Virus record (IMG/VR): IMGVR_UViG_3300009164_000056
Span: 1 to 64,000 of that record
DNA length: 64,000 nt
Direction: 5' to 3' (one strand)
Source: a virus
Shown: positions 23,561-32,885 of the stretch, piece by piece
Layout: each line of letters starts with the position of its first letter
How positions within the stretch are numbered: the first letter of the stretch is position 1
Position numbers and translations under genes: made by a program
The notes under the pieces: generated by a model
Databases searched by the model: none
What the model was told of the DNA's origin: nothing
The model's input: only the letters and a program-made list of their open reading frames with translations

Positions 23561-23595
23561 TCAATATACCTTAAGAGGTTGATTTTTTAAAATTT

Positions 23596-23632
23596 AGAGT
23601 AGGGGCCAAAAACTCCTACTCTTTTTTTTTTC
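23596..23632 (+). terminator. Terminator after the 487-aa gene
   Basis: AGAGTAGG (23596-23603) pairs with CCTACTCT (23615-23622), 8 bp, and ends in about ten Ts. Confidence 0.88.
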
Positions 23633-23646
23633 TTTATACTAATTTT

Positions 23647-23656
23647 TTTGTATATT
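23647..23656 (+). promoter_or_regulatory. TTTGTATATT promoter-like box
   Basis: A TTTGTATATT motif 38 nt before the ATG of the next gene, right after the terminator. Confidence 0.5.
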
Positions 23657-23687
23657 GTATATATAGTGTATTAAAATAAATATAAAA

Positions 23688-24260
23688 ATGGCTGACAAAC
23701 ATATATTAAGCTTAGAAATACCAACAGTATCTAACTGCAATCTTTTATGTATTAAAGATACTAGTCAGTATTCTTCAGAACTTGCTGTTGATTGTGAGGA
23801 ATTATTAATTACACTTCCTGGATTTACAGTACCTGTATTAATAAAAGTAACAAAAGGTTTTGATATGTGCTTAACAGCATGTACACTTGCAATACAAAAT
23901 ATTAATTGTGGAACTATACAACAAGAGATTCCTGATGGAATTTATGTTGTTAGGTATAGTGTTTCTCCTAATTTAAAAGTTTATGTTGAATATAATCATT
24001 TAAGAGTAACTAGATTGATGACAAAATACTATGAAGTATTATGTGATCTAGATATTCAAGCATGTCAACCTCAATCATATAAACAAGAACTTTTAAATGA
24101 AATGAGTTATATTAAGATTATGATTGATGCTGCTGTAGCTAATGTTGAATATTGTCAATCTTCAGCTCAAGGCATGCAGTTATACAATTATGCAAAAGAT
24201 AGATTAAATAAAGTAATTTGCCCATCAGGAAATTGTGGTGGCAAAACATACCTATACTAA
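23688..24260 (+). CDS. Cys-containing structural protein, 190 aa
   Basis: 190 residues, beta-rich in the first half (LEIPTVSNCNLLCIKDTS, ITLPGFTVPVLIKV, GIYVVRYSVSPNLKVYVEYNHLRVTRL) and helical in the second (YKQELLNEMSYIKIMIDAAVANVEYC). It contains about ten cysteines. First gene of the receptor-binding cassette, upstream of a zinc protein and fibre adaptor. I do not recognise it; a small baseplate or adaptor protein fits. Confidence 0.65.
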   Translation: MADKHILSLEIPTVSNCNLLCIKDTSQYSSELAVDCEELLITLPGFTVPVLIKVTKGFDMCLTACTLAIQNINCGTIQQEIPDGIYVVRYSVSPNLKVYVEYNHLRVTRLMTKYYEVLCDLDIQACQPQSYKQELLNEMSYIKIMIDAAVANVEYCQSSAQGMQLYNYAKDRLNKVICPSGNCGGKTYLY

Positions 24261-24315
24261 TAGTATATACTAAAAGTATATTATAAAGATTTAAATAAAC
24301 CAAAAATAAATTAAT

Positions 24316-24519
24316 ATGAATTGTGCAAATTGTAATAAGACGTTTACCTGTGGTTGTCAAAAAGCATTTGATGATCAAGGAACAGCCATATGTAAAACAT
24401 GTGTTAATGAATGGACTGATAAAAAATTAAGTAGTCAAGCTCCTTTAAAGGAGTTACCTACAAGAGATTTAAATTTAGAACTAGCAGCTCAACAAATTAG
24501 AGATCTGAGAAATAAATAA
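24316..24519 (+). CDS. Small zinc-finger protein, 67 aa
   Basis: Cysteines at residues 3, 6, 12, 14, 26 and 29 (CANC, TCGC, CKTC) within the first 30 residues fit one treble-clef or zinc-ribbon site; a helical tail follows (LNLELAAQQIRDLRNK). TFTCGCQKAxDxxG is a motif I know from many phage genomes, usually next to tail genes, of unknown role. Confidence 0.7.
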   Translation: MNCANCNKTFTCGCQKAFDDQGTAICKTCVNEWTDKKLSSQAPLKELPTRDLNLELAAQQIRDLRNK

Positions 24520-24521
24520 AT

Positions 24522-25022
24522 ATGGAGCAAGCACTTATTAAAAGAATTAAGACTGAACAAAATTTTGCAGTACAAGCATATACAAATTTTAAAGAAATTA
24601 AATTTGGGATAGAACCATGCTGCTATGTTGATTTTGAAACAGCAACTTTAAATAAGTATTTATGTGATTGGCAAAATAGTGCCTCTAATAAAGTAGTTAT
24701 TGATAGTGGAATAATGGGTATATTTATTGAACCATTGGCAATAATCAATACTGAAGCAAGTATGGCTTGTCCAGTTGTACCTACTAATGTTTGTACAATA
24801 ATTGATTTAGAGAATATTTTATGTAATACAGGAACTTATATACACACACAAGATGTGCCATTAGCAGTTTGGGTTATAAACCATAATTTAGAAAGTTTTC
24901 CATCAGTGACAGTAGTTGATAATTTAAATCATGTTGTAGTTGGAGATATAGTTTATAATAGTTCACATACATTAACAATAACATTCAGTTCTGCTTTTGC
25001 AGGATATGCATATTTAAATTAA
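24522..25022 (+). CDS. Fibre or adaptor protein with C-terminal receptor-type domain
   Basis: 166 residues. The N-terminal ~100 are Cys-containing and unrecognised. The last ~60 (YIHTQDVPLAVWVINHNL, SFPSVTVVDN, VVVGDIVYNSSHTLTITFSSAFAGYAYLN) match a small beta domain that ends many phage fibres (H-x-Q-x-x-P-x-x-x-W-x-I-x-H-N-L). It probably belongs to the virion tip, possibly linking or capping a fibre. Two bp follow the zinc-finger gene. Confidence 0.7.
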   Translation: MEQALIKRIKTEQNFAVQAYTNFKEIKFGIEPCCYVDFETATLNKYLCDWQNSASNKVVIDSGIMGIFIEPLAIINTEASMACPVVPTNVCTIIDLENILCNTGTYIHTQDVPLAVWVINHNLESFPSVTVVDNLNHVVVGDIVYNSSHTLTITFSSAFAGYAYLN

Positions 25023-25048
25023 AAAAAAATAACTAAAAAAATATAATC

Positions 25049-27154
25049 ATGGCAATCAAGTATTTAAGTAGTATAAATCTAAATCAAAATGAACTACAGT
25101 TTGCTGTAATTCAGAACTTAGGTGCAGTTCCTGGAACCTCAACGGAAGGACAAATTTATTATGACACAGTAACAGATAAGTTACAGTTAAAAACTGCTGC
25201 AGGTTGGGTACCAATTCAATCAGGAACAGATTTTAATACAACATATACTTTGGCTACAGCTCCAACAGGAACTGCAATCAGATTAACGGGTAGTGATTCT
25301 ACTACCAATGATGTTACTTTAACTGGTGCAGGTACTGTTGTTGTTACAAGAACAAGTGCAAACACATTAACAATTACAGGAACTGATTCTGCTGCAGGTA
25401 CGGTAACTTCAGTAGTTGCTGGTACGGGTATTTCTATTACCGGAACTGCTACTATTACTCCTACAGTAAACATTCTTTATGCTGGTGCTTCAAATGCAAT
25501 CTTAGCTGCAACAACAGCTACTCCAGTTGGTGCTGATACATTATGGTTTAGTGATGCTACAGATAGTACAATTAAGAAAGCTTTACTTTCCACATTCCCT
25601 GGATTTGGTGCTGATGGTACTGTAACAAACGTTACTGGTGTTAACTCTACATTTATTTCAACTGCAGTAGCTACTGGAACAACAACTCCTGCTATTACAG
25701 CTAGTTTAAGTGCAACGGGTACACCAAGCGCATCTACTTATTTAAGAGGTGATAATACATGGGCATCTGTTCCTGCTGCTTATTCTTGGTCTATTGGTGC
25801 TACTACGGGACTTGCACAAAATGTTGGAAATGGTGCATTGGTAAGAATCCTTGCAGGTTCTGGTATTACAAGTACAGTAGCTGCAGGTGCTGGTGATCCA
25901 ACTGTAACTATTGTGAATACAGGGGTATTAGCACTTACTGCAGGAACTAACGTTTCTATTACAGGTACACAAGCAAACTTAACTATTAATGCAACTGACC
26001 AATATACAGGTACTGTAACAAATATTGCTACGGGTGCTGGTTTAACTGGTGGTCCTATTACTTCTACTGGTACAATTGCTGTTAAATACACATTTGCAGG
26101 TAACATTATAGATGCAGCACCTGCTGGATTACCTGGAGTAGCTCAAGATTATATTTTACTACATAATTTTATAACAAATAATGCTGAAAAGTCTCAACTT
26201 GGTGCAATATCAATAAGTGAATTAGATACACCTTCTGCAGATTTAAATATTAATACATTTAAATTAATTAATGTTGTTAACCCAACAAATGCTCAAGATG
26301 CTGCAACTAAAAACTACGTAGATACTACATTTGCTGGTTCTGGTGCATTAATTTATCAAGGTGGTTATAATGCATCTACAAATACACCTAATTTAGATGT
26401 ACCTCCTACAGGTACTATTAATAAAGGATTTACATATACTGTTACAGTAGATGGTGTATTCTTTGGAGAACAAGTTAGAGTAGGTGATTTGCTTATTGCA
26501 AACATTAATACTCCAACTGTATTAGGAGACTGGACAAGAGTACAAAATAACATTGACTTAGCTACTACAACTACTGTAGGTATTGCTAGCTTTGCTGCTG
26601 CAAGTTTTGCTGTAAGTGCTGCTGGTGAGGTTACCATTAAAAATGGTGGTGTAATTTTAGGTACGCAAACTACAGGATCTTATAACCCTACTGTTGGTAC
26701 AACAGCAAGTGTTAACATTGGAAATAATAGCACATTTGGTACTTTAGTATTTAATGATATTACATTAACAAATGGTGTAATTACATCATATACTACTGAA
26801 TACATTCAGTCATCAAGTACAACTAATCCTGGTGTAATTTTAATTGCAACAGATGTTGAAGCAACTGCTGGTTCAGTTACTACTAAAGCTGTTACTCCGG
26901 CACAATTGATTTCTAATGCAACTTCAGTAGCTAATACTGCTATAACAAGTAGAGAATTTAAAACATCTCTTGCTGCATCGGGTGTTGTATCACATAATAT
27001 GAACTCATTTGATGTAATGGTACAATTGTATGATTCACTTACTTTTGAAACTGTTTATGCAGATGTAGTTAGAACAAGTTCAAATGCAGTTACTGTTACT
27101 TTTGGTGCTGTTCCTACAAATCCTATCAAAATATTAATTATTAAAATAGGATAA
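25049..27154 (+). CDS. Tail fibre protein
   Basis: A 701-residue fibre. The N-terminus (MAIKYLSSINLNQNEL, then GTSTEGQIYYDTVTDKLQLKTAAGWVPIQSG) is the recurrent phage fibre opening. A long Thr/Gly/Val beta shaft follows with repeated units (LTAGTNVSITGT, GTVTNIATGAGLTGGPITSTGTIAVKY, TVVAGTGISITGTATITP). Around residue 410-425 PTNAQDAATKNYVDT is the fibre hinge motif seen in T4-like proteins. The end (ASGVVSHNMNSFDVMVQLYD) resembles the receptor-binding tail domain. Followed by a terminator. Confidence 0.82.
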   Translation: MAIKYLSSINLNQNELQFAVIQNLGAVPGTSTEGQIYYDTVTDKLQLKTAAGWVPIQSGTDFNTTYTLATAPTGTAIRLTGSDSTTNDVTLTGAGTVVVTRTSANTLTITGTDSAAGTVTSVVAGTGISITGTATITPTVNILYAGASNAILAATTATPVGADTLWFSDATDSTIKKALLSTFPGFGADGTVTNVTGVNSTFISTAVATGTTTPAITASLSATGTPSASTYLRGDNTWASVPAAYSWSIGATTGLAQNVGNGALVRILAGSGITSTVAAGAGDPTVTIVNTGVLALTAGTNVSITGTQANLTINATDQYTGTVTNIATGAGLTGGPITSTGTIAVKYTFAGNIIDAAPAGLPGVAQDYILLHNFITNNAEKSQLGAISISELDTPSADLNINTFKLINVVNPTNAQDAATKNYVDTTFAGSGALIYQGGYNASTNTPNLDVPPTGTINKGFTYTVTVDGVFFGEQVRVGDLLIANINTPTVLGDWTRVQNNIDLATTTTVGIASFAAASFAVSAAGEVTIKNGGVILGTQTTGSYNPTVGTTASVNIGNNSTFGTLVFNDITLTNGVITSYTTEYIQSSSTTNPGVILIATDVEATAGSVTTKAVTPAQLISNATSVANTAITSREFKTSLAASGVVSHNMNSFDVMVQLYDSLTFETVYADVVRTSSNAVTVTFGAVPTNPIKILIIKIG

Positions 27155-27171
27155 ATAACACTTTTATATTA

Positions 27172-27209
27172 AGGGGGGATTTCATAAATTCATGGTTTCC
27201 CCCTTTTTT
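27172..27209 (+). terminator. Terminator after the first tail fibre
   Basis: A GGGGGG run (27173-27178) pairs with CCCCC (27199-27203) followed by six Ts; the loop is about 20 nt. Confidence 0.75.
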
Positions 27210-27224
27210 ATAAATTAAAAATTG

Positions 27225-27232
27225 TACTTTTG
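27225..27232 (+). promoter_or_regulatory. TAnnTTTG promoter box (TACTTTTG)
   Basis: An exact -7 consensus match, directly after the terminator and 26 nt before the ATG of the S74 fibre. Confidence 0.6.
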
Positions 27233-27257
27233 GTACCAATATAAAATAAAATTATAG

Positions 27258-30200
27258 ATGGCAATAAGATTTTTAACCAGTCAAAATATACAAGCAGGTA
27301 CATTAACTGTATCAACTATAGCCAACTTATCTACAGCATCTAATGTATTTTTAGTTTCAGATAGTGGTTTAGTTAAATATAGAACCGCCACACAAGTGCG
27401 TTCTGATATTGGAGCGGGTACTGTAACATCTATTACAATAACTCCAGGTACAGGAATAAGTGGTGGAGGAACAATTACTTCATCAGGTACACTTACTATT
27501 ACAAATACAGACTTGGGTTCTTCTCAAGCTATATTTAAAAATATTGCAGCTGCAGGCGAAAGTACAATAGTTGCTGATTCTAATAATGATACATTAACTT
27601 TTGTCAATGGTTCTAATATTGCCATCACTACTAATGCAACAACTGATACAATAACTATATCTGCATCAGATACTAATAATTATCCAACTACTTTAACTTG
27701 GGATACTGGAACAGGTATTTTAGGTTTAGGAAGAAGTGGTTTATCTACTTTAACTGTAGATTTAGACGGAAGATATCCTGAAAATAATGGTACAGGTGCA
27801 AGTGGTACTTGGGGAATAAATATTACAGGTAATGCAACATATGCAACAAATGCAGGAAATGCTGATACAATTGATAACTGGGCATTTACAAATACAGGTT
27901 CTAATTCATCAACAGCACCTGATACTATTAATAGTAATGGTATAAGCTATACTGCTGTTGCATTACTTGGTCAATCAGATGGTGCGTTATATTCTCAAGC
28001 ATATAGTGTATCTTGGCAACATCAAATATTTGGTGATTATAGAACAGGACAGATTGCAATAAGAGGTAAAAATAGTGGGGTTTGGCAGGCTTGGAGAACT
28101 GTTTTAGATTCTAGCAACTACACTTCATACGCTCCAACTTTAACGGGTGGTGGAGCTTCAGGAACTTGGAATATTAATATAACGGGTGCAGCAGCTAGTG
28201 CAGCATTTGCAAATTATGCTGATGATGCGGGTTATGCAACTAATGCCAATTATGCAACTAACTCAGGTAATGCAACTATTTCTTTATATGTTTCTTCACC
28301 TGATGGTGATAGAGTTGCTAGTAATAAATTACCTAACGGTAATCCACCACGTGCTGTACAATATGATTTTGCTTCTGCAAGTTCAGTTACAGGAGCTACT
28401 GGTAATTATGCTGGTGTAATGACATATAGACCATGGGATGGTACAAGTATAAGTACTGGTGATTCATCTTATCAATTAGCTTTTGCTAATCAAAGTGGTG
28501 TAAATGCATCAGGTCCTGCACAGTTATTGCTAAGAAATGGTATTAATGCTACATGGAATGCTTGGCAAACAATGCTTTCTTCAAGTAATTATAATAATTA
28601 TTCACCAACTTTAACAGGAGGAGCTGCAAGTGGTACATGGTCAATTAGTATAACGGGTAGTGCAACTAGTACTCCATATGCTGACTATGCTGATACAGCA
28701 GGATATGCTCTTGATGCAGGTAATGCAACAACAGCAAATACTTTATCTAGTGGTCAAAGTAATTGGCTTGGTACAGGAGTTATTAATAATGTTGTAGGGA
28801 TGTTGGCTTGGAAAAATTATGGCAATGGTCACGTAATATTTGATGCTTCTAATTCAACTACCCCAAGTGGTGGAGCTTGTAATAATACAAATCCACAAAA
28901 TAACTGGACAGGCACATTCCCAACATTAATGGGGTGGAATGGAGTTAACACTTACGGAGTAAGAGTAGATAGTACAAGAGTTGCAGATGGATTAACATCA
29001 ATGAACATATCTCAGTTTACAAATAACTCAGGATATACAACTGGAACTGGTACAATAAACTATGTATCTAAATTTACAGGAACTACTACTTTTGGTAATA
29101 GTTTAATTTATGATGATGGCATTCTTGTAACTATTAATGGAGCATTAACCGTAACAGGTAGTCCAACAAATTTACAATACACTAGAGTAAATAATGATTT
29201 AGATATATTTAGTGGTGATATTGATTCAGAAAACTATGGAGCTACTGCTAGACTTAGACTATCAAGAGCATCTGGTACTTTAGTTTCACCTACAACCCCA
29301 AGTTCTGGGACTGCTATTGGTAGAGTAGAATTTGGTGCTTACAATAGTGGCACTGCATCGTTTATAATGACTGCAAAAGTTGAAGCAACTATGGATGCTA
29401 CAAGTGGAGCTAATGATTTACCAAGTAGATTAGGATTCTTTACTACACCAGATAATACTAGTACTATGGTTGAGAGAATGCGAATTAACAATGCTGGTCA
29501 GATAAGAATTGGTGGTACAACAATGAACTTTTCTGATATTTTAAATATTCAGGCTGGGTCAATAGCTTTTCAAAATGGATATGGTCTTAGATTTACAAGT
29601 ACATCAGGAAGTATATATGCTAGTGTATATTCTAGTAGTGACAATACAGTAATTAAATCATTAGGAACTGGTGTTTTAATTAAAAACTTAAGTGGTAGTG
29701 ATCTTGTAACAGTATTAAATTCAGGATCAGTTCGTTTCAATAGTTATGGAATTGGAACATATGTAGGAACAGCTACACAAAAATTAGCAGTAGATAGTTC
29801 TGGAAATATTATAGAGATTCCAATTGGTGCAGGTGCAGTAGATGGTTCTGGTACAGCTAATTATATTACTAAATGGACTAGTACAACTAGTTTAACTAAC
29901 TCAGCTATATTTGATAATGGTACAAATGTATTAATTGGTACAACTGATGTAGGTACACCTACTTTTGGTTCTGCACCACAATTTGTAGTTGCAAATGCTG
30001 CAGGTGGTGTTATAGATATAAGAAGTCTTAATACAAATATATTAGCCGGTAGTGTACTAGGTAGATTACAATTTACAGGAAAAGATGATGCAACTGTAGG
30101 ATATACTACTGCAGCTATTGAAGCTGTTGCAGTTGGAACAGCTGGTACAGGTAATGGTGGTGGTGGTAAATTAAAATTTATGACTGCTGCATTTGGTACT

Positions 30201-30881
30201 GGATCAAGTCCTTTACCAAGAATGTGGGTTAATAGTTCAGGTAATGTTACTATTGGGACAAGTGAATTAAATTATTCTAAATTAACTGTAGATGGTGACA
30301 TATATGCTACAACTTCAGTAAATGGTTATTTACTTTATGCTTATGGTGGTGGTTATGGTTGTGCTATTGGAAGTCCTGGTATTTTAGGTACTGATATAGG
30401 ATTATATGGTACAGCTGGTGATGAAGTAATTGCTATGTTAAATTATAGTGATGGTTATTATTATTATGGTGGTACTTCTATAAGAAGTAATGGTTCATTT
30501 GTTGGCATTAGTGCATTACCTGATTATCCATTACATGTAGGATCACAAAATGGAAATATTTCTATATATGCTGATTATGATATTGTAGCATTTTCTGATG
30601 AATCAGTTAAAGAAAATATTAGACCTATTGAAAATGTAATTGAAAGAGTACAAAAATCAAGAGGTGTACTATATGACAGAATTGATAGTGGTCATAAAGA
30701 CAATATTGGTTTTATAGCACAAGAGTTAGAACTTACTTTCCCTGAATTAGTTGTTACTAATGAAGATGGAACTAAAGCTGTTAAATATCAGAATGCTGTA
30801 GCTGTTATGTTTGAAGCTATTAAAGAACAACAAAAACAAATAGATGAACTAAAAGAATTAGTAAATAAATTAATCAAATAA
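27258..30881 (+). CDS. Tail fibre with C-terminal S74 chaperone domain
   Basis: A 1207-residue fibre. After the anchor (MAIRFLTSQNIQAG) come beta shafts with three copies of a repeat of type LTGGGASGTWxINITGxA followed by YADxAGYA. Two GxGTxNYxxKxTG motifs lie at about 600 and 865. Residues ~1110-1195 are a Peptidase_S74 (endosialidase-type intramolecular chaperone) domain: FSDESVKENIRPI, with Ser1113 and Lys1118 as the catalytic pair, then GFIAQELELTFPELV and a final coiled coil. It trimerises the fibre and cuts itself off on maturation. This is likely the main receptor-binding protein. Confidence 0.9.
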   Translation: MAIRFLTSQNIQAGTLTVSTIANLSTASNVFLVSDSGLVKYRTATQVRSDIGAGTVTSITITPGTGISGGGTITSSGTLTITNTDLGSSQAIFKNIAAAGESTIVADSNNDTLTFVNGSNIAITTNATTDTITISASDTNNYPTTLTWDTGTGILGLGRSGLSTLTVDLDGRYPENNGTGASGTWGINITGNATYATNAGNADTIDNWAFTNTGSNSSTAPDTINSNGISYTAVALLGQSDGALYSQAYSVSWQHQIFGDYRTGQIAIRGKNSGVWQAWRTVLDSSNYTSYAPTLTGGGASGTWNINITGAAASAAFANYADDAGYATNANYATNSGNATISLYVSSPDGDRVASNKLPNGNPPRAVQYDFASASSVTGATGNYAGVMTYRPWDGTSISTGDSSYQLAFANQSGVNASGPAQLLLRNGINATWNAWQTMLSSSNYNNYSPTLTGGAASGTWSISITGSATSTPYADYADTAGYALDAGNATTANTLSSGQSNWLGTGVINNVVGMLAWKNYGNGHVIFDASNSTTPSGGACNNTNPQNNWTGTFPTLMGWNGVNTYGVRVDSTRVADGLTSMNISQFTNNSGYTTGTGTINYVSKFTGTTTFGNSLIYDDGILVTINGALTVTGSPTNLQYTRVNNDLDIFSGDIDSENYGATARLRLSRASGTLVSPTTPSSGTAIGRVEFGAYNSGTASFIMTAKVEATMDATSGANDLPSRLGFFTTPDNTSTMVERMRINNAGQIRIGGTTMNFSDILNIQAGSIAFQNGYGLRFTSTSGSIYASVYSSSDNTVIKSLGTGVLIKNLSGSDLVTVLNSGSVRFNSYGIGTYVGTATQKLAVDSSGNIIEIPIGAGAVDGSGTANYITKWTSTTSLTNSAIFDNGTNVLIGTTDVGTPTFGSAPQFVVANAAGGVIDIRSLNTNILAGSVLGRLQFTGKDDATVGYTTAAIEAVAVGTAGTGNGGGGKLKFMTAAFGTGSSPLPRMWVNSSGNVTIGTSELNYSKLTVDGDIYATTSVNGYLLYAYGGGYGCAIGSPGILGTDIGLYGTAGDEVIAMLNYSDGYYYYGGTSIRSNGSFVGISALPDYPLHVGSQNGNISIYADYDIVAFSDESVKENIRPIENVIERVQKSRGVLYDRIDSGHKDNIGFIAQELELTFPELVVTNEDGTKAVKYQNAVAVMFEAIKEQQKQIDELKELVNKLIK

Positions 30882-30882
30882 T

Positions 30883-31203
30883 ATGAACACATATACCTGG
30901 TTTATTGCATCATTAGATTGCAAAATAAATGAAGACAACTTACAAGATGTTGTATACAATGTAAATTGGAGATACAGTGCTATTAATGAAGAGGGCGTAA
31001 TGGCTTTAACTTATGGTGGTTTATTAGTATCACCACCAAGTGCAGAAGATTTTACACCTTATGATCAATTAACTAAAGAACAAATAATTGGTTGGTTAGA
31101 AGCTGGCTTAAATGTTCCTGCAATAACTGCTGATTTGGATAATCAAATTAATTTGATTGTTAATCCTGTAGATGTAACACCACCTTTACCATTTGAAAAT
31201 TAA
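30883..31203 (+). CDS. Fibre-associated small protein, repeat family member 1
   Basis: A 106-residue protein directly after the S74 fibre (gap 1 bp). It begins MNTYTWFIASLDCKINEDNLQDVVYNVNWRYSA and contains FTPYDQLTKEQIIGWLE. Two later genes, 31670 and 32011, share this plan: Y-x-W start, N-x-V-x-V-x-Y strand, then FxxLTxExIxxWV. It matches a small phage family I know as DUF7936 (from memory). Placement after fibres suggests a fibre tip or adhesin accessory. Confidence 0.7.
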   Translation: MNTYTWFIASLDCKINEDNLQDVVYNVNWRYSAINEEGVMALTYGGLLVSPPSAEDFTPYDQLTKEQIIGWLEAGLNVPAITADLDNQINLIVNPVDVTPPLPFEN

Positions 31204-31209
31204 TAAGAT

Positions 31210-31647
31210 ATGTCATTACCATTAAGTGGACCTTTAAGCTTTTCAGATATAGCTAGTGTAATAGGTGTTGATTCACCTTACTCATTAGGGACTATGTCAG
31301 CTAATGCTGGATTTACATCACCAGATTCAGTATCTGAATTTTATGGTTATGGTCCTGGTGGTGGTTTGACATTATTCTTTGTAAGTCAACCTCCAACTAA
31401 CTTATCGCAAAAGGTTTGTCAGATGAGACCATCTTGTTGTACACCAGTTTGGCATAATGGAATTGGAGCGTTACCAGAACCTGGAGATTTTGTTTATACA
31501 GACTCTGCAGGAACAGTACCTTTAATGGGTTTTAAAGCTCAATTTTTTTATGGAATGGACATAGAAGAATGTGTTCCAGCATTTAATTGGCTTTTAATAT
31601 CTGATTTAGATTCTGGACAAGTTTTAGAAGTAGGTGGATGTTTTTAA
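31210..31647 (+). CDS. Small fibre-cassette protein, 145 aa
   Basis: The N-terminal 50 residues (LPLSGPLSFSDIASVIGV...SVSEFYGYGPGGG) are of the type found at the start of small phage tip proteins; a Gly linker leads to a beta domain with six cysteines (CQMRPSCCTPVW, ECVPAF, GGCF), likely disulfide- or metal-stabilised. It sits between two related ~106-111-residue genes and presumably belongs to the receptor-binding set. Confidence 0.65.
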   Translation: MSLPLSGPLSFSDIASVIGVDSPYSLGTMSANAGFTSPDSVSEFYGYGPGGGLTLFFVSQPPTNLSQKVCQMRPSCCTPVWHNGIGALPEPGDFVYTDSAGTVPLMGFKAQFFYGMDIEECVPAFNWLLISDLDSGQVLEVGGCF

Positions 31648-31669
31648 TAATTTAAATAAATAAAAAGAT

Positions 31670-32005
31670 ATGACAAAGTATATTTGGGATTGCAATATGA
31701 TTGAGGTTTTACCAACCTTAGATACATTTAATAATGTAGTATGTAAAGTACATTATAAAGTAACATGCATTGATGATGAAGATTTATCTGAGTCACCAAA
31801 ATCAGTTGATAAACTAGGTGTGCAAATATTAAATACAGAAAATATAACTAATTTTGTTAATTTTGAAGAATTAACAAATGAGACTATTACTGTTTGGGTA
31901 AAAGCAGCACTTGGTGAAACACGTGTTTCTGATATAGAATTAAAACTTAAAGTTAGATATGATAGTATGATTGACTCATATATCATATCTATTAATAAAG
32001 ACTAA
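31670..32005 (+). CDS. Repeat family member 2 (111 aa)
   Basis: Same plan as the 30883 and 32011 proteins: KYIWDCNMIEVLPTLDTFNNVVCKVHYKVT at the start, then FVNFEELTNETITVWVKAAL. It is more acidic and differs much from the others, so the duplication is old. Followed at 5 bp by the third member. Confidence 0.65.
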   Translation: MTKYIWDCNMIEVLPTLDTFNNVVCKVHYKVTCIDDEDLSESPKSVDKLGVQILNTENITNFVNFEELTNETITVWVKAALGETRVSDIELKLKVRYDSMIDSYIISINKD

Positions 32006-32010
32006 TAGTT

Positions 32011-32478
32011 ATGAAAAAACCAATTATTAAAAAAACTCTTGTAAAAAAAGAAGTTGTTAAAGAAGTTGCTATTAAAGCAAAACCTATTGCTAAAAAACCT
32101 ATTAAAGAAGTTAAAGCAATAAGTAAAATTGTAAAACCTGTATTTGTAGAGGAACCAATTATTGAGATCAAGTATAGTTGGGATATAGAAAACATTGAGA
32201 TTAACAACCTTACTAATATAATTACTCAAATTACCTATGAGCTTATAGGTACTTTAAATGATGAAAGTTACCCGGTTAGTGGTACAATCTTAATACCTAA
32301 AGATGGGATCCTTTCTAATAAAGTAGAAACAGGTGATTATAAAACTCTAACAAAACAAGAAATCATAGACTATATGGTTAGCAGAATATCTGATAAACAT
32401 GTGGAATCAATGAAAGCTTTGATTATTCAAAACTTCAATGGAACTAAAATAATTGATAAAACTTTTTGGAAATCATAA
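32011..32478 (+). CDS. Repeat family member 3 with Lys/Ala-rich N-terminal tail
   Basis: 155 residues. Residues 1-50 are a low-complexity basic tail (KKPIIKKTLVKKEVVKEVAIKAKPIAKKP...) ending in VEEPIIEIK. The rest is the family domain: YSWDIENIEINNLTNIITQITYEL, then YKTLTKQEIIDYMVSRI. The tail resembles histone H1-type or linker tails and is unlike anything in the two relatives. It might bind nucleic acid or acidic envelope polymers. Confidence 0.65.
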   Translation: MKKPIIKKTLVKKEVVKEVAIKAKPIAKKPIKEVKAISKIVKPVFVEEPIIEIKYSWDIENIEINNLTNIITQITYELIGTLNDESYPVSGTILIPKDGILSNKVETGDYKTLTKQEIIDYMVSRISDKHVESMKALIIQNFNGTKIIDKTFWKS

Positions 32479-32486
32479 ATAAGTTA

Positions 32487-32494
32487 TATATTTG
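32487..32494 (+). promoter_or_regulatory. TAnnTTTG promoter box (TATATTTG)
   Basis: An exact -7 consensus match, 36 nt before the ATG at 32530. Confidence 0.6.
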
Positions 32495-32529
32495 TAACAT
32501 AATTAAAAAACAATTTAAAACCAATAAAA

Positions 32530-32814
32530 ATGGCAAAGACAAAGTTACCACAAGAAGAAGCTGTTGAAGTTAAAAAACTTACAGCAGAAGAACTAGAAAA
32601 TCTAGTTAATGTTCAACAAAAGATTAACAACATTACTTTAAATTTAGGTAATGCTGAATTGGCTAAACAAGCCATGTTTGTTGAATATTCTAAAATTAAG
32701 GCTGAATGGGATGTAGTTGCAAAAACATTAGAAGAGAAGTATGGTCAGGTTAATGTTAACTTATCTGATGGTACAATTGCACCAATTGACCCTTCTGCCA
32801 ACCCGCTAGGGTAA
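32530..32814 (+). CDS. Small helical protein, 94 aa
   Basis: 94 residues with a likely coiled coil from 16 to 72 (LTAEELENLVNVQQKINNITLNLGNAELAKQAMFVEYSKIKAEWD) and a short polar end. It has its own promoter box and a terminator, suggesting high expression. It resembles small phage coiled-coil proteins with an LxxIxxxLGxxExxK core; role unknown, perhaps a chaperone or structural connector for the fibres. Confidence 0.65.
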   Translation: MAKTKLPQEEAVEVKKLTAEELENLVNVQQKINNITLNLGNAELAKQAMFVEYSKIKAEWDVVAKTLEEKYGQVNVNLSDGTIAPIDPSANPLG

Positions 32815-32838
32815 TTTCTTTATACGTAAATATTTTAT

Positions 32839-32885
32839 AAAAAATTTTATAACTGAACTTTTCTTGTTTGGTTATAAAATTTTTT
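32839..32885 (+). terminator. Perfect 15-bp terminator hairpin
   Basis: AAAAAATTTTATAAC (32839-32853) and GTTATAAAATTTTTT (32871-32885) are exact inverse repeats around a 17-nt loop. The T-rich right arm overlaps the next promoter-like box. Confidence 0.75.

Noticed and set aside
25216-26637. Hydrophobic Val/Ala/Pro-rich leftward frames opposite the tail fibre
   Set aside because: They are reverse-strand images of Thr/Gly/Val codon repeats and have no leaders.
27780-28750. Repeated units in the S74 fibre as a CRISPR or DNA repeat
   Set aside because: The repeats follow the protein motif LTGGGASGTW and vary in codons; no spacer structure.
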